Shown: in pieces, positions 1-4,276 of the stretch
Numbering within the stretch: position 1 is the stretch's first letter
Layout of the letters: each line of letters opens with the position of its first letter
NCBI GenBank assembly: GCA_021817875.1
Contig: JAKAFQ010000352.1
Location: 1 to 5,058 of the forward strand
Reading direction: 5' to 3'
Source of the DNA: Pseudomonadota bacterium
GTDB taxonomy: Bacteria > Pseudomonadota > Gammaproteobacteria > Steroidobacterales > Steroidobacteraceae
DNA: 5,058 nt
The notes under the pieces: model-generated
What the model was told of the DNA's origin: nothing
The model's database searches: none
The model's input: the letters and a program-made list of their open reading frames with translations, nothing else
Program-made: the position numbers and the translations under genes

Positions 1-421
1 CATTCACATCCGCCGCGACCCGATGGACACCTGCTTCTCGTGCTTCTCGACGTTCTTCGCCGAAGGACACGAATACACCTACGATCAGACCCAGCTCGGC
101 CGTCAGTACGAGCGCTACCGCCGCTGGATGGCCCACTGGCGAGCCGTGCTGCCGGCCGGCCGGATGCTGGAACTCGACTACGAGACGCTGGTCGCGGACC
201 TCGAAGGGGTCGCCCGCGCGGTGCTGGCGCACATCGGACTCGCCTGGCACCCCGACTGCCTGCGCTTCCATCGAAACGCGCGCAATGTCCAGACCGCGAG
301 CCGCGCCCAGGTGCGCAAGCCCCTCTACGCGAGCTCGATCGGCCGCTGGCGCCGGTTCGAGCGGCCGCTGGCGCCGCTGCGCGCCGCGCTCGCGCCCGAG
401 CCGCCCGGGAATGTGACCTGA
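1..421 (+). CDS. Sulfotransferase family protein, C-terminal part (5' end outside window)
   Basis: The open frame enters from the left edge (first whole codon at base 2) and ends at TGA 419-421, giving 139 visible residues. Near the visible start it reads IHIRRDPMDTCFSC. This matches the Arg-Asp-Pro-x-Asp segment of PAPS-dependent sulfotransferases (Sulfotransfer_3 type), where the Arg and a downstream Ser contact the 3'-phosphate of PAPS. Next come an aromatic, Tyr-rich segment, a MLELDYETLVADLEG stretch typical of the family, and a C-terminal VRKPLYASSIGRWRRFE segment with the usual G-x-W close to the end. Such proteins move sulfate from PAPS to a sugar or protein acceptor. In many proteobacteria this domain follows N-terminal TPR repeats, but that part is not in the window. 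The ATG at 23 is internal, because conserved family sequence lies before it. Its position directly upstream of fliC suggests, but does not prove, a role in flagellar or surface glycan modification. The family call is firm; the acceptor is unknown. Confidence 0.85.
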   Translation, partial: IHIRRDPMDTCFSCFSTFFAEGHEYTYDQTQLGRQYERYRRWMAHWRAVLPAGRMLELDYETLVADLEGVARAVLAHIGLAWHPDCLRFHRNARNVQTASRAQVRKPLYASSIGRWRRFERPLAPLRAALAPEPPGNVT

Positions 422-453
422 GCCGCAGTTTCACCAACACCGCAGCCCACGGC

Positions 454-480
454 TCAAGTCTTGTCGATCCGCACCGATAC
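454..480 (+). promoter_or_regulatory. Sigma-28 (FliA) promoter of fliC
   Basis: TCAAGTCT at 454-461 and ACCGATAC at 473-480 are separated by exactly 11 bases. The known sigma-28 consensus is TAAAGTTT-N11-GCCGATAA, and each box matches at 6 of 8 positions. Transcription would start near 486-488, giving a leader of about 85 bases before the fliC ATG. Flagellin genes are classic class 3 targets of FliA, so sequence and context agree. The same 10-base GGCTCAAGTC (451-460) recurs upstream of fliS at the same distance from its -10 box. Confidence 0.82.
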
Positions 481-495
481 ACCCCTTGAACGCAT

Positions 496-513
496 GGCGG
501 CCCACCGGCCGCC
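496..513 (+). other. Hairpin near the 5' end of the fliC leader
   Basis: GGCGGCC (496-502) and GGCCGCC (507-513) form a perfect 7-bp, all-GC stem with a 4-base CACC loop. From the predicted start site it would lie about 10 bases into the transcript. A 5'-terminal stem of this kind commonly protects abundant mRNAs from 5'-dependent decay, which would suit flagellin. The function is inferred. Confidence 0.5.
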
Positions 514-531
514 GACGGCAGCGCGACGGAC

Positions 532-553
532 GGGTGTCCGGCGCCTGACACCC
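532..553 (+). other. Hairpin just upstream of the fliC ribosome binding site
   Basis: GGGTGTC (532-538) and GACACCC (547-553) form a perfect 7-bp stem with an 8-base loop containing the palindrome GGCGCC. It ends 5 bases before the Shine-Dalgarno AGGAG at 559-563, so it could influence ribosome access or serve as a protein-binding structure. It does not cover the Shine-Dalgarno sequence itself. The function is inferred. Confidence 0.45.
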
Positions 554-572
554 TCTTCAGGAGCTACCGACC

Positions 573-2027
573 ATGTCCACCGGCCTCGTCCTCAACACGA
601 ACCTCGACTCGCTCATCGCGCAGAACAGTCTGACGACTTCCGGGAACCAGCTGACGACCGCCCTGCAGCAGCTGTCCTCCGGTCTGCAGATCAACACCGC
701 GGCCGACAACGCCGCCGGTTACGCGATCGCCCAGGGCATGACCTCGCAGATCAATGGCCTGAACACCGCCATCAACAATGCCAACGACGGCGTGTCGCTC
801 ACGCAGACCGCTCAGGGCGCGCTCACCGAGATCACCAACAACCTGCAGACCATGCGTGATCTCGCCGTGCAGTCGCTCAATGCCACGAACAGCGCCCAGG
901 ATCGGGCGGACCTCAACCAGCAGTTCCAGCAGCTGTCCGCGGACATCCAGCAGGTGGCGAGCACCGCCTCGTTCAACGGCGTGAACCTGTTCAACGGCAC
1001 GTTCAATGCCCAGACCTTCCAGATCGGCGCGAATTCCGGCGAGACCATCACCGTCAGCAACGTCGCCAGCATGCAGACGACCGCCATCGGCCAGACCTAC
1101 AGCGCCTCGGTCACCAGCGGCGCCGCCACCGGCGCGCTCACCGCCGGCGCCCTGGTGATCAACGGCGTGCAGGTCGGCGCATCGACTTCCGACGGCGTCT
1201 CCACGGCGAACTCCAGCTACTCGGCCCTCGCGATCGCGAACGCCATCAACGCCGCCGGCATCAGCGGGGTGCAGGCGACGGCGAATGCCACCTCGGTCAC
1301 CGGAGCGGCAGCCGCGGGCACCGCCAGCGCCACCTTCAGCGGCACCAACTCCCTGACCATCAACGGCGTCACCATCAGCGGCAGCGCCGCCACCGCGACC
1401 GCGGTCGCCGCCGACATCAACCTCTCGTCGGTCCAGTCCCAGACCGGCGTCAAGGCCACCGTCACGGGTGGCGCGACCGGAACGATCACGCTGACCGCAG
1501 CCGACGGCCGCAACATCACGGTCACCGAGGGCGGTTCGGCGGCCACCTGGACCGGGCTCACCGGCGCCAGCACCGGCACGACCACGATCGGCACGGTCAA
1601 GCTCACCAGCACCGCCACCACGCAAAGCGGCGCCGGCCTCGACATCACTGCCGTGGGCACCAGTGGCTTTACCGCGGCCAACACATCGGCCACGCAGAAT
1701 TCGAGCACCGTCAGCACCGCGAACGTGACCACGGTGGCCGCTTCGAACCTGGCGCTGTCCACCATCGATGCGGCGCTGCAGCAGGTGGCGACGACCGGCG
1801 CGCAGCTCGGCGCCTACCAGAACCGCTTCCAGTCGGCGATCAGCGGCCTGCAGACGGATGCCACCAACCTCTCGTCCGCCAAGAGCTCGATCGTGGACAC
1901 CAACTACGCCCAGGCGACGTCCGACCTGTCGAAGGCGCAGATCCTGCAGCAGGCGAGCACGGCGATGGTGGCCCAGGCCAACACCATTCCGCAGCAGATC
2001 CTGACGCTGCTGCAGAAGCTGCCGTAA
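573..2027 (+). CDS. fliC: Flagellin, the filament subunit
   Basis: FliC polymerises into the external flagellar filament after export through the flagellar type III apparatus. The protein is 484 residues. The N-terminal D0/D1 region (about 4-141) shows VLNTNLDSLIAQNSL, LQQLSSGLQINTAADNAAGY, NNANDGVSLTQTA and LQTMRDLAVQSLNATNSA. The C-terminal D1/D0 region (about 395-481) shows QLGAYQNRFQSAI, NLSSAKSSIVDTNYA and AQILQQASTAMVAQAN. The central part is Thr/Ser/Ala/Gly-rich and holds two flagellin hook-IN-like segments. There is no Cys and no signal peptide, as expected for this export route. The ATG start is fixed by AGGAG at 559-563 (9-base spacer) and by the family N-terminus; the stop is TAA. 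A sigma-28 promoter lies upstream. An oddity is that conserved charged positions of D0/D1 are neutral here: QQLSSGLQIN replaces the usual QRLSSGLRIN, and the whole protein has only 9 Lys/Arg. The C-terminus runs a few residues past the usual LLR ending, as LLQKLP. It could equally be named flaA or hag. Confidence 0.96.
   Translation: MSTGLVLNTNLDSLIAQNSLTTSGNQLTTALQQLSSGLQINTAADNAAGYAIAQGMTSQINGLNTAINNANDGVSLTQTAQGALTEITNNLQTMRDLAVQSLNATNSAQDRADLNQQFQQLSADIQQVASTASFNGVNLFNGTFNAQTFQIGANSGETITVSNVASMQTTAIGQTYSASVTSGAATGALTAGALVINGVQVGASTSDGVSTANSSYSALAIANAINAAGISGVQATANATSVTGAAAAGTASATFSGTNSLTINGVTISGSAATATAVAADINLSSVQSQTGVKATVTGGATGTITLTAADGRNITVTEGGSAATWTGLTGASTGTTTIGTVKLTSTATTQSGAGLDITAVGTSGFTAANTSATQNSSTVSTANVTTVAASNLALSTIDAALQQVATTGAQLGAYQNRFQSAISGLQTDATNLSSAKSSIVDTNYAQATSDLSKAQILQQASTAMVAQANTIPQQILTLLQKLP
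1131..1526 (+). other. Two hook-IN-like segments in the flagellin central domain
   Basis: Residues about 187-245 contain ALVINGVQVG, then an ANAINAAGISGVQA turn. Residues about 256-318 contain SLTINGVTISG, then VAADIN, TGVKATV and ITLTAADGRNITV. Both follow the flagellin hook IN motif pattern: a beta strand with xINGVxI, a helix around A-x-x-IN, then a GVxA/KA strand and a final strand. A related segment is present in FliD (residues about 137-197). These form the outer, surface-exposed D2/D3-like part of the filament. The boundaries are by eye. Confidence 0.6.
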
Positions 2028-2071
2028 GGATGCCGCGTGTCATGGGATGATCCCCACGCTGCACAGGATGA

Positions 2072-2108
2072 CCCCGAGGGCGGGCGCCGCAAGGCCCCGC
2101 CCCCGGGG
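2072..2108 (+). terminator. Strong GC hairpin after fliC
   Basis: The arms are CCCCG (2072-2076), GGGCGGG (2078-2084) and GCC (2086-2088), a GCAA tetraloop (2089-2092), then GGC (2093-2095), CCCGCCC (2096-2102) and CGGGG (2104-2108). This gives 15 base pairs with one A-C mismatch and one bulged C. The loop is a GNRA tetraloop, which is very stable. It begins 45 bases after the fliC stop. The tract that follows (CATTTGCG) is only weakly T-rich, so it may be a partial terminator or a 3' end that protects the abundant fliC mRNA, with some read-through into fliD. Confidence 0.65.
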
Positions 2109-2130
2109 CATTTGCGTACCGTCTCCGGTG

Positions 2131-2148
2131 GGCCGGACGTGCCCGGCC
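2131..2148 (+). other. Second hairpin in the fliC-fliD gap
   Basis: GGCCGG (2131-2136) and CCGGCC (2143-2148) form a 6-bp perfect stem with a 6-base ACGTGC loop. No T tract follows. It may add to transcript-end structure or be a binding site; in a sequence this GC-rich it may also be chance. I found no convincing sigma-28, sigma-54 or sigma-70 promoter between the hairpins and fliD. Confidence 0.35.
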
Positions 2149-2161
2149 GCAGGCCCGGCGA

Positions 2162-2191
2162 CCCGGGGAATGATCGCCCGGAGCATTGATC
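2162..2191 (+). repeat. Short imperfect tandem repeat before the fliD ribosome binding site
   Basis: CCCGGGGAATGATC (2162-2175) and CCCGGAGCATTGATC (2177-2191) are near-copies that differ by one inserted base and two substitutions. The second ends 4 bases before the fliD Shine-Dalgarno sequence. It could be a paired regulator-binding site or a small duplication; the function is unknown. Confidence 0.35.
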
Positions 2192-2210
2192 TTCCGGAGG
2201 AGCGCCTGAG

Positions 2211-3629
2211 ATGACGACCTCGACCTCGCCCGTCTCCATCGCGAGCAGCACCAGCGCCGGCGCCGCCGGAGGCTCGGTGATCGATGTCGCCTCCCTGGTC
2301 TCGCAGCTCGTCGCCGCCACCCAGGCACCGCAGGAAGCGCTCATCCAGAACCAGACCCAGGCGGTGACCTCGGAGATCTCCGCCGTCGGTCAGTTGAAAA
2401 GCGCGCTGTCGACGTTCCAGTCCTCGCTCTCCTCGCTCGATACGCCGAGCGCCTTCGGATCGCTGAGCGCCACGAGCAGCGACACCGCGGCCTTCACGGC
2501 CAGTGCCGCCTCCGGCGCGACGCTCGGCTCCTACAGCGTCTCGGTGAGCCAGCTCGCGCAGGCCGAGCAGCTGGTCTCGAGCACCGCCTACAGCAGCAGC
2601 TCCGCCGCGGTGGGCACCGGCACGCTGCAACTGTCGCTCGGCGGCAGCAGCTTTTCCGTCGGCATCACCAGCGGCAACGACACGCTGTCCGGGATCGCGG
2701 CCGCGATCAATTCCGCGACCGGCAATCCCGGCATCGAGGCCAGCGTCGTCACCGGCACGAACGGCGCGCACCTGGTGCTCACCTCCTCGCTGACGGGCGC
2801 CTCGAACACCATCGCCGTGTCCGAAACCGACACCGGCACCGGCCTCTCGGCGCTCACCTACGGCGCCGGCAGCACGAACTACACCCAGCAGGCGGCCGCC
2901 CAGGACGCCAGCTTCAGCATCGCGGGCGTCAGTTATACGAGCCCCGGCAATACCGTCAGCGACGCCCTGAGCGGCGTGACACTGAACCTGCTGACCCCGA
3001 CCTCGACGCCGGCGACGCTCACGGTCGGGGACAATACCGCCACCATCGAGAGCAACATCAAGGCGTTCGTGAGCGCCTACAACACGCTGCAGAGCAGCCT
3101 GGCGCAGCTCGGCAGCTACGACGCCACCACGAACACCGCCGGCCCCCTGATGGGCAACGCCGCGCTGAGCGGCGCGCAGAACCAGATCCGCGCGGCGCTC
3201 TACAACGTCGTCGACACCGGCTCCTCGACCTACAATACGCTTGCCAGCATCGGCATCACGAGCAACAGCGACGGCAGCCTGAGCCTGAACAGCGCGACGC
3301 TGTCCGCGGCGCTGAGCTCGAACTTCAGCGCCGTGAGCAATCTGTTCAGCGGCACCGGCGGCATCGCCTCGGGGCTGAACTCGGTGCTCAGCAGCGAACT
3401 CGCGAGCGGCGGCCCGATCGAGTCGCTGAGCCAGACGCTGGTCAAGCAGAACACCGCGCTGACCCAGCAGAGCCAGCAGCTCAGCCAGCAGATGAGCACG
3501 CTGTCGGCCAGTCTCACCCAGCAGTACTCCGCGCTGAATGCGCTGCTGTCGCAGCTGCAGACGACCTCCTCGTACCTGACCCAGGCGTTCGCCACGCTGC
3601 CGAATGCCCCGAAGGGAACCTCCGGCTGA
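2211..3629 (+). CDS. fliD: Flagellar hook-associated protein 2, the filament cap
   Basis: FliD forms the cap at the filament tip and helps incoming flagellin fold and join the filament. The protein is 472 residues, a usual length. The FliD N-terminal domain (about 22-121) shows VIDVASLVSQLVAATQAPQE and then GSYSVSVSQLAQAEQLVS. A hook-IN-like segment follows at about 137-197 (GTLQLSLGGSSFSVGI, LSGIAAAINSA). The FliD C-terminal domain (about 230-460) shows ASFSIAGVSYTSPGNTVSDA, IESNIKAFVSAYNTL and LASIGITSNSDGSLSLN. The last helix (about 404-460) is a predicted coiled coil ending YSALNALLSQLQTTSSYLTQ. The ATG start has a strong GGAGGAG at 2196-2202 with an 8-base spacer. It lies 183 bases after fliC, with no promoter I can recognise, so it may depend on read-through from fliC or on an unrecognised signal. 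An oddity is that there are only 5 Lys/Arg in the whole protein, and the final coiled coil is Gln/Ser/Thr-rich where relatives are rich in charged residues. Confidence 0.95.
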   Translation: MTTSTSPVSIASSTSAGAAGGSVIDVASLVSQLVAATQAPQEALIQNQTQAVTSEISAVGQLKSALSTFQSSLSSLDTPSAFGSLSATSSDTAAFTASAASGATLGSYSVSVSQLAQAEQLVSSTAYSSSSAAVGTGTLQLSLGGSSFSVGITSGNDTLSGIAAAINSATGNPGIEASVVTGTNGAHLVLTSSLTGASNTIAVSETDTGTGLSALTYGAGSTNYTQQAAAQDASFSIAGVSYTSPGNTVSDALSGVTLNLLTPTSTPATLTVGDNTATIESNIKAFVSAYNTLQSSLAQLGSYDATTNTAGPLMGNAALSGAQNQIRAALYNVVDTGSSTYNTLASIGITSNSDGSLSLNSATLSAALSSNFSAVSNLFSGTGGIASGLNSVLSSELASGGPIESLSQTLVKQNTALTQQSQQLSQQMSTLSASLTQQYSALNALLSQLQTTSSYLTQAFATLPNAPKGTSG

Positions 3630-3645
3630 GCAGCGGCCGCAGGGC

Positions 3646-3672
3646 TCAAGTCCGGCACGCGCCGGCCGCTAC
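3646..3672 (+). promoter_or_regulatory. Sigma-28-like promoter of fliS
   Basis: TCAAGTCC at 3646-3653 and GCCGCTAC at 3665-3672 are separated by 11 bases, the sigma-28 spacing. The -35 box matches the consensus at 5 of 8 positions and the -10 box at 6 of 8. The 10 bases GGCTCAAGTC (3643-3652) are identical to those at the fliC promoter, and both -10 boxes share CCGxTAC at the same distance. The start site would fall near 3679, giving a leader of only about 24 bases that begins just before the Shine-Dalgarno sequence. Confidence 0.6.
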
Positions 3673-3682
3673 AGCACACATC

Positions 3683-3687
3683 AGGAG
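3683..3687 (+). promoter_or_regulatory. Ribosome binding site of fliS, with long spacing
   Basis: AGGAG lies 15 bases upstream of the GTG at 3703, longer than the usual 5-10. No other in-frame start codon lies between them. The longer frame from ATG 3604 would overlap the end of fliD and add 33 residues with no FliS similarity, so GTG 3703 is preferred. Inefficient initiation is a plausible consequence. Confidence 0.5.
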
Positions 3688-3702
3688 CGAGAGCCGCACA
3701 AC

Positions 3703-4131
3703 GTGAGCCTTTACTCTCAGCAATCGAAGCTCGCCGCGTATCGCAGCGTCAACGCCCATGGCATCGTGGCGAGCGCCGATCCGCACACGCTGGTGCTCAC
3801 CCTGTTCGATGCGATCCTCGGGCGGCTGACGACGGCGCGCTCGTGCATCGAGCAGGGCGCGATCGCCCGCAAGGCGAGTCTGCTGCACAGCGCGGTGACG
3901 CTGCTGGCGGAGCTGCGCGGCAGCCTCGATCTGAAAGGCGGCGGCACCCTGGCGCAGAACCTGAGCGACCTGTACGAGTACATGGCCCGCCGGCTGCTGC
4001 ACGCCAACCTCAACAACGACCGCGCGGCGATCGGCGAGGTGCTCGGGCTGCTCGGGGACATCCGCGAGGCCTGGGCCGCGATCGGCCCCGAAGTCAGAGG
4101 CCAGGCACCCCGGACCGCCCCCCTCGGCTGA
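3703..4131 (+). CDS. fliS: Flagellar export chaperone for flagellin
   Basis: FliS is a small helical cytoplasmic protein that binds the C-terminal D0 part of flagellin, stops it polymerising early and passes it to the export gate (FlhA). The protein is 142 residues from a GTG start, a usual length. Family features in order are an AAYRSVNAHGIVASADPHTL N-terminus, LVLTLFDAILGRL, ARKASLLHSAVTLLAELRGS, SLDLKGGGTLAQNL, DLYEYMARRLLHANLNND and LLGDIREAW. It contains one Cys (residue 48) and normal numbers of charged residues, unlike FliC and FliD. It sits 73 bases after fliD with its own sigma-28-like promoter, so the flagellin chaperone can be made together with flagellin. The start is chosen because MSLYSQQ fits the FliS N-terminus; the sequence before it does not. 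No fliT follows: the next gene is purL on the other strand. Confidence 0.93.
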   Translation: MSLYSQQSKLAAYRSVNAHGIVASADPHTLVLTLFDAILGRLTTARSCIEQGAIARKASLLHSAVTLLAELRGSLDLKGGGTLAQNLSDLYEYMARRLLHANLNNDRAAIGEVLGLLGDIREAWAAIGPEVRGQAPRTAPLG

Positions 4132-4179
4132 GGGAGTCTCGGGAAAGCCGGCTGCCGCACTTGCGGGAAACGCCGTGAA

Positions 4180-4199
4180 CGAGGCGCACCCCCGCCTCG
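4180..4199 (+). terminator. Hairpin downstream of fliS
   Basis: CGAGGCG (4180-4186) and CGCCTCG (4193-4199) form a perfect 7-bp stem with a 6-base CACCCC loop, 48 bases after the fliS stop. No T tract follows, so it is a possible terminator or 3'-end stabiliser of the flagellar transcript rather than a clear intrinsic terminator. Confidence 0.4.
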
Positions 4200-4209
4200 C
4201 CAGTGGGCG

Positions 4210-4228
4210 CCGGCCCGAGGCAGGCCGG
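4210..4228. other. Hairpin in the middle of the fliS-purL gap
   Basis: CCGGCC (4210-4215) and GGCCGG (4223-4228) form a 6-bp stem with a 7-base loop. It lies between the two hairpins assigned to the convergent genes and could act on either strand. No T tract adjoins it on either side. Confidence 0.3.
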
Positions 4229-4246
4229 GGCACAGACGCCGCATAT

Positions 4247-4266
4247 TGACGTTGTGCGCAACGTCA
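4247..4266 (-). terminator. Hairpin terminator candidate for purL, possibly bidirectional
   Basis: TGACGTTG (4247-4254) and CAACGTCA (4259-4266) form a perfect 8-bp stem with a 4-base loop, starting 10 bases after the purL stop codon on the minus strand. The bases following on that strand (AATAT, counting the closing A) are AT-rich for this window but not a true T run. It would also face transcripts coming from fliS. Confidence 0.5.
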
Positions 4267-4276
4267 GCTTATGGCG

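Noticed and set aside
564..1625. Long minus-strand open frame (353 codons) antisense to fliC
   Set aside because: Its translation is Gly/Arg/Ala/Asp-rich with no recognisable domain, and fliC on the plus strand fully explains the region. Long antisense frames are expected in GC-rich coding DNA.
1217..1765. Minus-strand frame with a Val/Ala/Leu-rich, membrane-like translation
   Set aside because: It is the reverse complement of Thr/Ala/Gly-rich flagellin codons, which yields false hydrophobic sequence. No ribosome binding site or family resemblance.
2030..2050. Six-codon frame starting right after the fliC stop
   Set aside because: Too short, and no evidence that it is a leader peptide.
2121..2160. 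Possible sigma-54 promoter before fliD
   Set aside because: No GG and GC pair with the required 10-base spacing and no TGGCAC/TTGC-like boxes were found.
2040..2771. Minus-strand frame antisense to the fliC-fliD gap and fliD
   Set aside because: Low-complexity Gly/Arg/Ala translation, a shadow of fliD.
3604..3702. Upstream extension of fliS to the ATG at 3604
   Set aside because: It would overlap the fliD end by 26 bases and add 33 residues that do not resemble FliS. The Shine-Dalgarno sequence and promoter lie inside the extension.
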